64,000 bases of DNA from Candidatus Cloacimonadota bacterium (lineage in GTDB: Bacteria > Cloacimonadota > Cloacimonadia > Cloacimonadales > TCS61). Position numbers and translations under genes: made by a program. The first letter of the stretch is position 1. Each line of letters begins with the position of its first letter. The notes below the pieces were generated by a model, which had not been told where the DNA came from, did no database searches, and saw only the letters and a program-made list of their open reading frames with translations. The DNA is taken from assembly GCA_030600585.1 (NCBI GenBank), contig JAUVLU010000010.1, positions 1 to 64,000 of the forward strand, given 5' to 3'. Positions 43,438 through 52,905 of this stretch are shown in pieces.

Positions 43438-43476
43438 AAATGAATATTTAAAATCGAAGAATGAAAAGGAAAAATT

Positions 43477-43684
43477 AGCCGCGAAGTTCACTAAGGAGCA
43501 CTAAGACAAAAAACGAAAGGTTTTTCTCCCGACTTAGCACATGATCTTTGACATGTGCTAAGTCTTGGTTGAAACTTGTCCCAAGTTCCTGCAGTAATCT
43601 TCCTTCGGCAATTAAATCTTGGGATAAGTTGGTTTGAACCATATTCTTTGCGTCTTTGCGTTCTTAGCGGTGAAAAAAGGAAAT
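43477..43684. repeat. Palindromic repeat before folE2, long copy
   Basis: It starts AGCCGCGAAGTTCACTAAGG and ends GCGTTCTTAGCGGTGAAAA-AAGGAAAT. Inside, GACTTAGCACATG (43531-43543) pairs perfectly over 13 bp with CATGTGCTAAGTC (43552-43564). AACTTGTCCCAAG (43573-43585) pairs with CTTGGGATAAGTT (43618-43630) with one mismatch. Its last bases are the ribosome-binding site of folE2. Confidence 0.85.
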
Positions 43685-43687
43685 ATT

Positions 43688-44500
43688 ATGAAAGATAAAA
43701 TTGATATACAAAGTCTGGAAGATAAAAGAAATGTAATGATAAACAAAGTTGGTGTGAAAAATGTGCAATATCCAATTATTGTGGATGACCGTGAGAATAA
43801 ATTACAGAATACAGTTGCCGATCTGGACATTTTTGTAGAACTGCCGCATCATAATCGTGGAACACACATGAGCAGATTTCTGGAAGTTCTTAATCATTTC
43901 CATAAAGATAATTTAATTCAGAGATTACCGGAGTTTCTTGCTGAAATAAAGAAAGCTCTTAATTCCGATTGTGCTTATGTTAACATCAGGTTCCCGTACT
44001 TTATGAAGAAGGCAGCTCCGGTTTCCAAAACCAGTTCACTGCTTTCTTATAACTGTTATTTTCAGGCTTCACTAAACAATGAATTCGAAATGCAGATTGG
44101 AGTTGAGGTACCGATTACTACTTTATGTCCATGCTCAAAGGAAATAAGTGATAATGGCGCTCATAGTCAGCGGTCAATGGTAAATGTAATAATTGGTTAC
44201 AATAAATTTATCTGGTTGGAAGAGATAATACAGCTTGTAGAAAGTTGTGCGAGTTGTGAGATATATTCGCTGCTTAAACGGGTTGATGAAAAATACGTTA
44301 CAGAAAAAGCTTATGAGAATCCAAAATTTGTTGAGGATATTGTAAGAGAAGTTACATTAAAATTGCAAAAAGATGAACGAGTTGATTGGTTCAAAGTGCA
44401 ATCGGAAAATTATGAATCGATCCATAATCATAATGCTTATGCCTGCGTGGAATTTGATAAAAGAAAAAAATCAGCCGCGAAGTACACGAAGAAGCACTAA
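43688..44500 (+). CDS. folE2: GTP cyclohydrolase, FolE2 type
   Basis: A protein of 270 aa. It carries the FolE2 marks VELPHHNRGTHMSRF, TTLCPCSKEISDNGAHSQRS with the catalytic-site Cys, and the C-terminal NYESIHNHNAYA. It opens GTP to dihydroneopterin triphosphate for folate or queuosine, and unlike FolE can use metals other than zinc. ATG 43688 has AAAAAAGGAAA upstream; an in-frame ATG at 43634 would add 18 residues encoded by repeat DNA and is rejected. The last nine residues (SAAKYTKKH) and the stop are also encoded by a second copy of that repeat. Confidence 0.95.
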   Translation: MKDKIDIQSLEDKRNVMINKVGVKNVQYPIIVDDRENKLQNTVADLDIFVELPHHNRGTHMSRFLEVLNHFHKDNLIQRLPEFLAEIKKALNSDCAYVNIRFPYFMKKAAPVSKTSSLLSYNCYFQASLNNEFEMQIGVEVPITTLCPCSKEISDNGAHSQRSMVNVIIGYNKFIWLEEIIQLVESCASCEIYSLLKRVDEKYVTEKAYENPKFVEDIVREVTLKLQKDERVDWFKVQSENYESIHNHNAYACVEFDKRKKSAAKYTKKH

Positions 44501-44615
44501 GACGAAAAACGAAATGTTTTTTCCCGATTTAACACATGATCTTCGACATGGGTCAAGTCTTGGTTAGTTTGTATTCTTAGCGTCTTTGCGTTCTTGGCGG
44601 TGGAAAAAAGGAAAT
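44473..44615. repeat. Palindromic repeat after folE2, short copy
   Basis: It starts AGCCGCGAAGTACACGAAG and ends GCGTTCTTGGCGGTGG-AAAAAAGGAAAT. The central stem is decayed (GATTTAACACATG against CATGGGTCAAGTC), and the second palindrome of the long copy is missing. It fills the folE2 to M16 gap completely, overlaps the folE2 3' end by 28 bp and ends in the ribosome-binding site of the next gene. Confidence 0.85.
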
Positions 44616-44617
44616 AA

Positions 44618-47140
44618 ATGAAAGTAACATCGAAAATATTTAAAAATGATTTTAAGGTAATTACAGCTCGGGATAATTCTAATCCTCTGGTTTGCCTTCA
44701 GCTATATATTCGTATTGGTTCTGCCTGGGAAGAGAGATCGGAAGCCGGATATTCACATCTAACAGAACATCTTGTGTTTAAATCTACAAAAGCATTTCCA
44801 CAGAATTCAATGATGAACAAGATAACAAATCTGGGTGGATCTGTTAATGCATATACCGAATTCGATTCTACCTGTTTCTATATTATTATTCCTTCCAAAT
44901 TTACAGAAGAAGGAATTGAAATGCTGTCTGAACTTGCAATTAATACAAATTTTTCCAATGAAGATTTCAGCTCGGAAAAAAAAGTAGTTATAGAAGAACT
45001 TAAACAATTTAAGAACGAACCTGAAGATTCATTCATAGAAGATATTGCGGCAGATTACTTTACGAAAAATCCGTATAAGAAACCTATCATCGGAAACATG
45101 AATTCCCTAAAGAAAGCAGATCCCGATTCTCTTCGCGATTTTTATAAAAAATATTATGTTCCAAATAACTGCTTCTTAGTTGTTTCGGGTGATATTAATG
45201 GAAATAAGCTTTATAAAGTGATCGAAAAGTATTTTGGCAAATGGGAACCCTCTAAATTAAAAGAACGTAAGCGAATGAGCAATAATTTTCCAGATAACCC
45301 CAAAATCAAATATTTGCCCAAAGACATCTCCAGCAATATGCTTGCTTTTGTTCTTCCTGACCTTGCAGAGACAGATCCCGATGCATATCCACTTTCTCTG
45401 GCGACCAAAGCATTTGCAATCGGTAAGAATTCAAGGTTGTATAAAAGATTGTTTACACAGGAAAAACTTATAGATGGAGTACGTGTTCATTCTCTCAGCG
45501 GAATCAATGACGGCGCTTCTGTAATAATACTTCTACCAAAAAGAAAAGCCGATCTAACAAAGATCAGTAAAATATTCCTGGAAGAACTAAAACAATTCTT
45601 TATGCATGGGATGAACGATATAGAATTAGATGATAACAAAAAGGAATTAGTTTATTTCTATCGTTATACATTTGAATATATGGAATCTCTTGCATCGAGT
45701 TTGGGAAGTGAAGAGATTTTATTTAACTACAAGAAATTCTTTGAATATCCGGAAATGATAAGAAATATCACAAGCAATGATATCAAACGGATAATAAAAA
45801 GTTATTTCAGCAAAGAACATCTTTATATTTACTGCACAGGTAAAGATAATGTAAATAAGAACGTTCTTGGTAAACTTCTTAAAGAAAAATATAAAATTAA
45901 TAAAATTATAGAACAAACATTTTTTGAAACCCGTTTGGATAATGGAATGAAAATCCTACTGAAAAAGGTTACAGGTAAACCAACGGTGGGGCTATCGCTC
46001 TCGTATGAAGTGTCGCAATTGAATGAAACAAAAGAAAATCTCGGAATAAACTATCTTACATCTACTCTGCTGCTGTACGGTAACGAGAAACGCAATTATC
46101 AGCAGTTTCTAAATTATTGTACTTCAAATGGAATCAACTTTGGGATCAGTCCGCAAAGCGAAACAACTCTTTTTAATGCAAAATGTTTTAAGGAAATGCT
46201 TCCGGCAAGCTTGGAATTACTTTCCGATGTTGTGCTTTGTCCCACCTTCCCAATAGAACATTTCAATAACATTAAACTTACTATAAAAAGTAATCTGGAT
46301 AGAGTAAAAGATTATCCACAACATAATTCCGCACGTCTTTTCTCAGAGATGATATTTGGAAAAAAAAGCAATCTTAACAGTCGTTCCGGTTCAAAAACAT
46401 CAATCCAGAGTATTACATTAAAGAAGATCAAAGAATGGTATGGAAAGCATTATCAACCACAAAATATGTCGCTTGCAATTGTTGGTGATTTTAATTTTGA
46501 TGAAGTTCTAAGATCATGTGAAGCAAATTTTGTTTTTAAGAGAAAAAATTATAGAAGATCTATTCAAAAGGTAATAATAAATTCATCTAAAATTAGATAC
46601 AAATTAACAAAAAAAGGAATGGATCAGGCAATCATTAATATTGGCGGATTTGCCTGCAATGCAGACCAGAAAGTAAAGAACACGGCATTTCATGTTCTTT
46701 CACAGATCATAGGCGGAGAAAGTGATTCGATCCTTTTCCGTGAACTTCGTGAGAAACGCGGTCTTGCTTATTCTGTTGATTTTAATTATAGTTCCGTTAG
46801 ATCTACAGGATTCTGGATTGCTTCGGCAGTTGTTGATAAAATAAATAAAGACGAAGCAGTAAAGGTTATCTGCGATGTTCTAAAAGATATTAAGACAAAC
46901 GGCATCACACCCGAAGAGCTTGAAACAACCAAAAATTTTGTTCGAGGTCAAAGAGTTATGGAACAGGAAAGTGTGCTTAATCAGGCACAAACGCTTTCCA
47001 TTTTGGAATCTCTTGGCTTAGGTTATTCTTATTATCTCAAAAGAGATGAGCGTCTGAATAGGGTAGATGTGAAAATGTTACACGAGCTTGCGGCTGAATA
47101 TTTCAAAGAAGAAGATCATTTCATACATATTATGGTTTAA
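44618..47140 (+). CDS. M16-family zinc peptidase with two M16 units
   Basis: A protein of 840 aa. The N-terminal unit has the inverted zinc motif HLTEH near residues 46-50 and the downstream Glu in VVIEELKQF. The C-terminal unit, from about 437 (FETRLDNGMKILLKK), lacks HxxEH and should be the inactive partner half, with the RELREKRGLAYSVDF motif near 705-719 that binds substrate. There is no signal peptide, so it is probably cytosolic. The two-half layout in one chain is like PqqF or pitrilysin, which close around short peptides. Confidence 0.92.
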   Translation: MKVTSKIFKNDFKVITARDNSNPLVCLQLYIRIGSAWEERSEAGYSHLTEHLVFKSTKAFPQNSMMNKITNLGGSVNAYTEFDSTCFYIIIPSKFTEEGIEMLSELAINTNFSNEDFSSEKKVVIEELKQFKNEPEDSFIEDIAADYFTKNPYKKPIIGNMNSLKKADPDSLRDFYKKYYVPNNCFLVVSGDINGNKLYKVIEKYFGKWEPSKLKERKRMSNNFPDNPKIKYLPKDISSNMLAFVLPDLAETDPDAYPLSLATKAFAIGKNSRLYKRLFTQEKLIDGVRVHSLSGINDGASVIILLPKRKADLTKISKIFLEELKQFFMHGMNDIELDDNKKELVYFYRYTFEYMESLASSLGSEEILFNYKKFFEYPEMIRNITSNDIKRIIKSYFSKEHLYIYCTGKDNVNKNVLGKLLKEKYKINKIIEQTFFETRLDNGMKILLKKVTGKPTVGLSLSYEVSQLNETKENLGINYLTSTLLLYGNEKRNYQQFLNYCTSNGINFGISPQSETTLFNAKCFKEMLPASLELLSDVVLCPTFPIEHFNNIKLTIKSNLDRVKDYPQHNSARLFSEMIFGKKSNLNSRSGSKTSIQSITLKKIKEWYGKHYQPQNMSLAIVGDFNFDEVLRSCEANFVFKRKNYRRSIQKVIINSSKIRYKLTKKGMDQAIINIGGFACNADQKVKNTAFHVLSQIIGGESDSILFRELREKRGLAYSVDFNYSSVRSTGFWIASAVVDKINKDEAVKVICDVLKDIKTNGITPEELETTKNFVRGQRVMEQESVLNQAQTLSILESLGLGYSYYLKRDERLNRVDVKMLHELAAEYFKEEDHFIHIMV

Positions 47141-47220
47141 AATAGCCCAGCCGTTCACGGTTTGTGTAATAGGTAGTGTAACATAATTTATGAAAGATTA
47201 TGAAAAGTAAAATAAATAAT

Positions 47221-47323
47221 ATCATCCTGAGTGATCCTGTAATTGCCGGATTGTATCGAAGGATATATGTTAATAAAAAACACTTCGATACATCCCGATA
47301 AATCGGGATTACTCAGTGTGACA
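47221..47323. repeat. Palindromic intergenic repeat before the activase gene
   Basis: TGTATCGAAG (47252-47261) pairs with CTTCGATACA (47283-47292), TCCCGAT-AA-ATCGGGA forms a second hairpin at 47293-47308, and CTGAGT (47227-47232) with ACTCAG (47311-47316) closes the outside. TCATCCTGAG at the left links it to the repeat at 36140. An open frame runs through it into the next gene but is not coding in my view. Confidence 0.75.
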
Positions 47324-47344
47324 GGAATAAGAAAGGATAATAAA

Positions 47345-48121
47345 ATGCTCAATATTGGAATCGATCTTGGCTCCAGGATGTCAAAAATTGTAATTTTGAA
47401 AAATAACAAAATATTTTACTCAAATGTTATTGATACCGGTGTAAATCCGAGAAAAACATCAGAAATTTTATTACAGAAAGCTCTGTATGAAACTTCCATT
47501 ACCAAATCTGAAATTGTAAATATATATTCCACCGGCTATGGAAGGAATATTGTTCCTTTCTCAGATAAACGGATTTCAGAAATAAGTTGTCATGCCAGGG
47601 GAGCGAATTATTTCTTCCCAAAAGCGCGTACGATCATCGATATCGGCGGGCAGGATTCCAAAATTATTTTAGTAGATGAGAAAGGACATGTTAAAGATTT
47701 TGTAATGAACGATAGATGCGCTGCGGGAACCGGTAAGTTTTTGGAAGTTACGGCGACTACACTTGAAACAACTATTGAGGAACTGGGCAGAATATCACAA
47801 GAATCAACTGAGAAAATTGATATTAACAGCACTTGTGTTGTTTTTGCCGAATCTGAAATAATTGGTCTCATTGCTCAAGGTTTGGAAAAACCGGATATTA
47901 TAAATGCTGTTCATCGTTCCATTGCAAAACGAACAAAAAATCTTACTGCCCAACTTCATTGGCAAATCCCAATAGTTTTTACAGGTGGTGTGGCAAAGAA
48001 CACCGGAATGCAAACGGCGATATCAGAGATCATGGGTTCAGAAGTGATCGTACCGGAAGATTCATTTATTACCGGTGCTCTTGGTGCTGCCATATTTGCA
48101 AAAGAGAATCTTGAAAGATGA
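47345..48121 (+). CDS. 2-hydroxyacyl-CoA dehydratase activase (BadF/BadG/HgdC family ATPase)
   Basis: A protein of 258 aa. The ASKHA ATPase fold is shown by NIGIDLGSRMSKIVIL, IDIGGQDSKII and FTGGVAKNTGM. The two Cys that hold the bridging [4Fe-4S] cluster of the dimer are in NDRCAAGTGKF and STCVVFAESE. It drives one electron, with ATP hydrolysis, into a dehydratase or benzoyl-CoA-reductase type partner. No HgdA/B partner gene is in the window. ATG 47345 starts exactly at the conserved N-terminus; ATG 47243 would add 34 residues encoded by the palindromic repeat. Confidence 0.93.
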   Translation: MLNIGIDLGSRMSKIVILKNNKIFYSNVIDTGVNPRKTSEILLQKALYETSITKSEIVNIYSTGYGRNIVPFSDKRISEISCHARGANYFFPKARTIIDIGGQDSKIILVDEKGHVKDFVMNDRCAAGTGKFLEVTATTLETTIEELGRISQESTEKIDINSTCVVFAESEIIGLIAQGLEKPDIINAVHRSIAKRTKNLTAQLHWQIPIVFTGGVAKNTGMQTAISEIMGSEVIVPEDSFITGALGAAIFAKENLER

Positions 48122-48193
48122 CTTTCAACTTGACACTAAAATCGTTTATAGATTCTTTAATTTCAATTATTAAAGGAGTTTTAATAAACTAAA

Positions 48194-49171
48194 ATGAAAG
48201 CAAAAATATTAATCTTGTTGGTCATTGTTTTCTGCATTGATTTATATGCGCAGAATAATAGTGTATCTAATATTAATGATGTAAAATACAACATTAAACT
48301 CATTATATTTTATATAGAAAAAAACGAATATGAAACTGCTCTTGAATATATAGATAAAACTTTAGAAGAGGCAATAAAAAAAGATTCTCTATTCTATTTA
48401 AAGGGATTTATTTATAAAGAGAACGAAGATTTACTGCAAGCATCTGAATTTTTTGCTAAAGCAATTTTATACACTTCAGAAAAATCATTAATCAATGATT
48501 GGTTAGCATATTTTGAGGAAGTAATTATTCAAGTTTCTCCGCTTTCCGCATTTGATATTGTTTCGGCTGCAGTTTCTAAAGCACAAAACACTCAGAAGCA
48601 TGTTGGTTTTTTGAATATATTGGCAAGATTATATGAGAGCAATCAGCTTTATGGTGAAGCAAATGATGTTTATAGAACAATTCTACAGGAAAACGATGAA
48701 TCTGAAAGATACAATTTACAGATCAAAATTGCGACGAACAAAATATTCCAAAAGGAGTATGAGAAAGCATTGAATATCCTTGAACCTCTAATTGCTCTTG
48801 ATGATTCCTTATATATCGAGAAGTTACTTTTTTTAGATTATATAGCCAATATTTCACTCGAACATTACGAAGATGCAAAATCATCACTTCTTCGACTATA
48901 TTTAGATTTTCCTCAACATCCAAATAGAGAGGAGATACTTGCCGGGTTGGTTGATACTTTTTTGCATCAAGAACAATATCTTATGAGCTGGTATATGTTA
49001 AATGAGCTTTTTAAAATAAGTGATGAGGTGCAGAGACTCAAGCTTCAAAAAGATCTTAAATTTATTAAACAGAAGGTATCTGATAATTCCACATTAGAAG
49101 ATCAGTTTAAATATTTTAAGCCAATATTTGAAATTGAAGAACATGGCTTATTGCCCGATAATAAAGAATGA
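48194..49171 (+). CDS. Secreted tetratricopeptide-like repeat protein
   Basis: A protein of 325 aa. A signal peptide (KILILLVIVFCIDLYA, cut before QNN) is followed by helical pairs of TPR type from about 30 to 280 (for example NEYETALEYIDKTLEEAI, LARLYESNQLYGEANDVYR and EYEKALNILEPLIALD). It is probably periplasmic and acts by protein binding; no partner is evident. AAAGGAG lies 14 nt before the ATG, which is long. TTGACA at 48130 could be the -35 box. Confidence 0.8.
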   Translation: MKAKILILLVIVFCIDLYAQNNSVSNINDVKYNIKLIIFYIEKNEYETALEYIDKTLEEAIKKDSLFYLKGFIYKENEDLLQASEFFAKAILYTSEKSLINDWLAYFEEVIIQVSPLSAFDIVSAAVSKAQNTQKHVGFLNILARLYESNQLYGEANDVYRTILQENDESERYNLQIKIATNKIFQKEYEKALNILEPLIALDDSLYIEKLLFLDYIANISLEHYEDAKSSLLRLYLDFPQHPNREEILAGLVDTFLHQEQYLMSWYMLNELFKISDEVQRLKLQKDLKFIKQKVSDNSTLEDQFKYFKPIFEIEEHGLLPDNKE

Positions 49172-49293
49172 AAGATATTCTAAACTATTTTTATTTATGA
49201 AAAATTTAATATATTGACTCATAAATGTTATATTAATTTTTTGTAACAAATTAATTTTAAAATTAGAAGAATGTAATGAATAGAGGAGCTAAA

Positions 49294-52200
49294 ATGAAAA
49301 AATTTGAAAAAGTTACTTTAGATGGTAATTATGCTGCTGCGCATGTAGCTTATGCCTTCAGTGAAGTTGCTGCAATTTACCCGATCACTCCGTCATCTAC
49401 GATGGGAGAATATGCAGATGCATGGGCATCGAATGACCGTAAGAATGTTTTTGACCAAACTGTCGATGTAATCGAAATGCAATCGGAAGCTGGTGCAGCA
49501 GGAGCTGTTCATGGCGCACTTTCAGGTGGAGCATTTACAACCACATTTACTGCTTCTCAAGGTCTTATGCTTATGCTCCCGAACATGCATAAAATCGCTG
49601 GTGAAATGTTACCTACGGTTTTCCACGTTACAGCAAGATCACTTGCTTCACAATCACTTTCGATATTTGGAGATCACTCAGATGTGATGTCTGCAAGAAA
49701 CACCGGTTTTGCTTTAATGTCGGCATGTTCAATTCAAGAGATCATGGATCTGGGGGTTGTTTCACATCTTTCTACATTAAAAACCAGTATTCCTTTCTTG
49801 AACTTTTTTGATGGATTCAGAAATTCACACGAAATCCAAAAGATCGAAGTTATCGATTATGACACAATGCGTGAAATGATGGATATGAAATATGTTGAAA
49901 ATTTCAGGAATAGATCCATGAATCCGGAAAGACCAATGGTAAAAGTTGGTGCTCAAAATCCAGATGTATTTTTCCAGGGTCGTGAAACTTCTAATAAATA
50001 TTATGATGTGGCTCCTGAAATTGTGCAGGAATACATGGATAAATTAGCGAAAGTTATTGGAAGACAGTATCATCTATTTGATTATGTCGGTGCTCCGGAT
50101 GCAGAAAAGCTGATTATTGCAATGGGCAGTGGTGTAGAAACTATAGAAGAAACAATTAATTATCTAAATGCAAGAGGTGGAAAACTCGGACTTATTAAAG
50201 TTCGTCTTTTCCGTCCATTCTCTGTAAAAGCTTTCATCGATGCGATTCCGGAAACAGTTAAGAAAATTGCTGTTCTTGATAGAACAAAAGAACCAGGCGC
50301 AATCGGTGATCCATTATATTTAGATACAATTGCAGCTCTTAAAGATAGAAAAGATCTCACAATTATTGGTGGACGTTATGGTCTTTCTTCAAAAGAGTTC
50401 ACACCCTCAATGGTTAAAGCTGTTTACGATCATCTCGATGGAAAAGCAACTCACGGTTTCACTGTTGGTATCAATGATGATGTAACTAATAAGTCACTTA
50501 AAATTGGAGAACAACTTAACACAATGCCGGAAGGCGGCATTAGTTGTAAATTTTGGGGATTGGGATCTGATGGAACAGTTGGTGCAAATAAAAACTCAAT
50601 TAAGATAATCGGTGATAATACTGATATGTATGCTCAAGGTTACTTCCAATACGATTCAAAAAAATCTGGCGGAATCACACGATCACATCTTCGTTTTGGA
50701 AAAAGTCCGATCCAATCTGAATATCTTGTAGAAAATGCGGGGTTCATCGGATGTCATAATCCAGCATTCATTGGACGTTACGACATTCTTGAAGGGATTA
50801 AAGATGACGGAGTATTCCTACTTAATTCACATTGGGAAACCGAAAATGTCTTTGAAAACCTGACAGAAGATATGCAGAAAACAATAATAGAAAAAAATAT
50901 TAAACTATATAATATCAATGCATTGAAAATAGCTAATGATGTCGGACTCGGCAGCAGGATCAATACAGTTATGCAGACTGCTTTCTTTCTTATTTCCGGC
51001 GTTTTAGATAGAGAAGAAGCTATAAAGATGATCAAAAAAGCTATCGAAAAAACTTTCATCAAGAAAGGAAAGAATGTTGTTGAAATGAACTGGACAGCAG
51101 TTGATAAAACTAATGAAGCATTAGTTGAGATCTCTGTTCCCGATGCGGTTCCGGCAAATCATACAAAATTGAAGAAACTTGTACCGGATGATGCAGATGA
51201 ATTCACAAAGAATATTATCGAGAAGATAATGAGAGAAAAGGGAGACAGTATTCCTGTTTCTCATATGCCGTTAGATGGTTTTGTTCCTTCCGGAACCACA
51301 AAACTTGAAAAACGCGGCGTATCTCCAATCGTCCCACATTGGGATGCTGACTTGTGTATTCAGTGTAATCAGTGTTCTATTGTATGTCCTCATGCAGCTA
51401 TCCGGCCTAAACTAATTAAAAATGAAGATATGAAAGGCGCACCTGAAAGTTTTAATACTCTTACCGCAATGGGTAAAGATAAAGATGAATTCAAATACAA
51501 AATACAGGTTTATATTGAGGACTGTACAGGCTGTAAAGTATGTGTAAATGAATGTCCTAAACAAGCTTTGGAAATGAGACCTATCGAAGAAGAACGAGCT
51601 ATCGGTGAAAATGCAAATGTAGATTTCTTTGAATCCATTCCAAACGATGTGTTGGGTTCAAATTTAGAAACAACAGTAAAGGGAAGTCAATTCAAACAGC
51701 CTCTTTTGGAATTCTCAGGTGCTTGTGCAGGTTGTGGTGAAACTCCGTATGTTAAACTTATCACACAGCTTTTTGGTAACAGAATGATCGTTGCCAATGC
51801 AACCGGTTGTACATCTATTTGGGGTGGAACGTTCCCGACTATTCCATATTGTAAGAATAAAGACGGGCATGGTCCTACCTGGGCAAACAGTCTTTTTGAA
51901 GATAATGCGGAATACAGTTTTGGCATGAGATTAGCTGTTGATGCAAATAGAAAACAACTTCGCTATAATGTAGAGAAACTTCTCACAAATGGTACAGATG
52001 CCAAACTTGAAACAGTACTGAGAAAAGCTCTTGAATTATGGAACGCAAAAGATAATGAAGCTATACAAAATTCAATTCAGATTCAGAATATTCTTCCGGG
52101 AATATTGAAAAAAGCTTCAGGAGAAAATGAAGAATCTATCAGAAAGATAGTTGAACTTAAGAATCATTTTGTTGATAAATCTGTATGGGCTTTCGGTGGT

Positions 52201-52821
52201 GACGGCTGGGCTTATGATATTGGTTATGGTGGTGTAGATCACGTAATGGCAACTGGAAGAAATGTAAATATTCTGATAGTTGATACAGAAGTTTATTCCA
52301 ATACCGGTGGTCAGGCTTCCAAAGCTACTCCGTTGGGTGCGGTAGCAAAATTTGCAGAAGCCGGTAAAGAAACGGTTAAAAAAGATCTTGGTCTTATGCT
52401 GATGAGTTATGGATATGTTTATATTGCATCGATCGCATTGGGTGCAAATAAAAATCAGGCATTAAAAGCAATTCGTGAAGCTGAAAACTATGATGGACCT
52501 TCAATAATTATGGCTTATGCTCCTTGTATTAATCACGGATTTGATATGTCTCAAACCATGAAGGAAGAGAAAAAAGCTGTGGATACAGGTTATTGGCTTC
52601 TTTACAGATTTAATCCTGAATTGAAAAAAGAAGGTAAGAATCCATTTGTATTAGATTCGAGAGAACCAACATTACCGGTTAGAGATTTCCTCGAAGGTGA
52701 AAGACGATACACATCTCTGGAAAGAACATTCCCGGATAAAGTGGAAGGTTTCCGAACAGGATTTGATAAATACGCAAAAGAGCGTTATGCAAAATATGTA
52801 AAGATGGCAGAAAATAAATAA
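49294..52821 (+). CDS. nifJ: Pyruvate:ferredoxin (flavodoxin) oxidoreductase, single chain
   Basis: A protein of 1175 aa that converts pyruvate and CoA to acetyl-CoA and CO2 and reduces ferredoxin. The order of domains is the pyrimidine-binding domain (YPITPSSTMGEYAD, then EMQSEAGAAGAVHGA), the CoA and gamma domains, a double-cluster ferredoxin domain (CIQCNQCSIVC...CP and CTGCKVCVNEC...CP), and the TPP-binding domain (GCGETPYVKL, GGDGWAYDIGYGG, TEVYSNTGGQASKAT). The proximal-cluster Cys residues in CAGCGE are present. ATG 49294 has GAGGAG 6 nt upstream; ATG 49276 would add six residues. It is a single gene with its own terminator, and the likely centre of carbon metabolism. Confidence 0.97.
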   Translation: MKKFEKVTLDGNYAAAHVAYAFSEVAAIYPITPSSTMGEYADAWASNDRKNVFDQTVDVIEMQSEAGAAGAVHGALSGGAFTTTFTASQGLMLMLPNMHKIAGEMLPTVFHVTARSLASQSLSIFGDHSDVMSARNTGFALMSACSIQEIMDLGVVSHLSTLKTSIPFLNFFDGFRNSHEIQKIEVIDYDTMREMMDMKYVENFRNRSMNPERPMVKVGAQNPDVFFQGRETSNKYYDVAPEIVQEYMDKLAKVIGRQYHLFDYVGAPDAEKLIIAMGSGVETIEETINYLNARGGKLGLIKVRLFRPFSVKAFIDAIPETVKKIAVLDRTKEPGAIGDPLYLDTIAALKDRKDLTIIGGRYGLSSKEFTPSMVKAVYDHLDGKATHGFTVGINDDVTNKSLKIGEQLNTMPEGGISCKFWGLGSDGTVGANKNSIKIIGDNTDMYAQGYFQYDSKKSGGITRSHLRFGKSPIQSEYLVENAGFIGCHNPAFIGRYDILEGIKDDGVFLLNSHWETENVFENLTEDMQKTIIEKNIKLYNINALKIANDVGLGSRINTVMQTAFFLISGVLDREEAIKMIKKAIEKTFIKKGKNVVEMNWTAVDKTNEALVEISVPDAVPANHTKLKKLVPDDADEFTKNIIEKIMREKGDSIPVSHMPLDGFVPSGTTKLEKRGVSPIVPHWDADLCIQCNQCSIVCPHAAIRPKLIKNEDMKGAPESFNTLTAMGKDKDEFKYKIQVYIEDCTGCKVCVNECPKQALEMRPIEEERAIGENANVDFFESIPNDVLGSNLETTVKGSQFKQPLLEFSGACAGCGETPYVKLITQLFGNRMIVANATGCTSIWGGTFPTIPYCKNKDGHGPTWANSLFEDNAEYSFGMRLAVDANRKQLRYNVEKLLTNGTDAKLETVLRKALELWNAKDNEAIQNSIQIQNILPGILKKASGENEESIRKIVELKNHFVDKSVWAFGGDGWAYDIGYGGVDHVMATGRNVNILIVDTEVYSNTGGQASKATPLGAVAKFAEAGKETVKKDLGLMLMSYGYVYIASIALGANKNQALKAIREAENYDGPSIIMAYAPCINHGFDMSQTMKEEKKAVDTGYWLLYRFNPELKKEGKNPFVLDSREPTLPVRDFLEGERRYTSLERTFPDKVEGFRTGFDKYAKERYAKYVKMAENK

Positions 52822-52861
52822 TTGAACCGTAGATAAATGCGGATTGACGCAGATAATAAAC

Positions 52862-52894
52862 GCCTGCCATGATTGATTTTCTGGCAGGCTTTTT
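52862..52894 (+). terminator. Rho-independent terminator after nifJ
   Basis: GCCTGCCA (52862-52869) pairs with TGGCAGGC (52882-52889), followed by five T. Clear hairpin. Confidence 0.9.
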
Positions 52895-52905
52895 GATTTG
52901 GAATA

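Noticed and set aside
43634-43687. 18-residue extension of FolE2
   Set aside because: It is encoded by the end of the repeat; the ribosome-binding site and family alignment favour ATG 43688.
46312-46320. TTATCCACA as a DnaA box
   Set aside because: A single copy inside the M16 peptidase coding region; expected by chance.
47243-47344. 34-residue N-terminal extension of the activase
   Set aside because: It is encoded by a palindromic repeat, and the family starts exactly at ATG 47345 with a ribosome-binding site.
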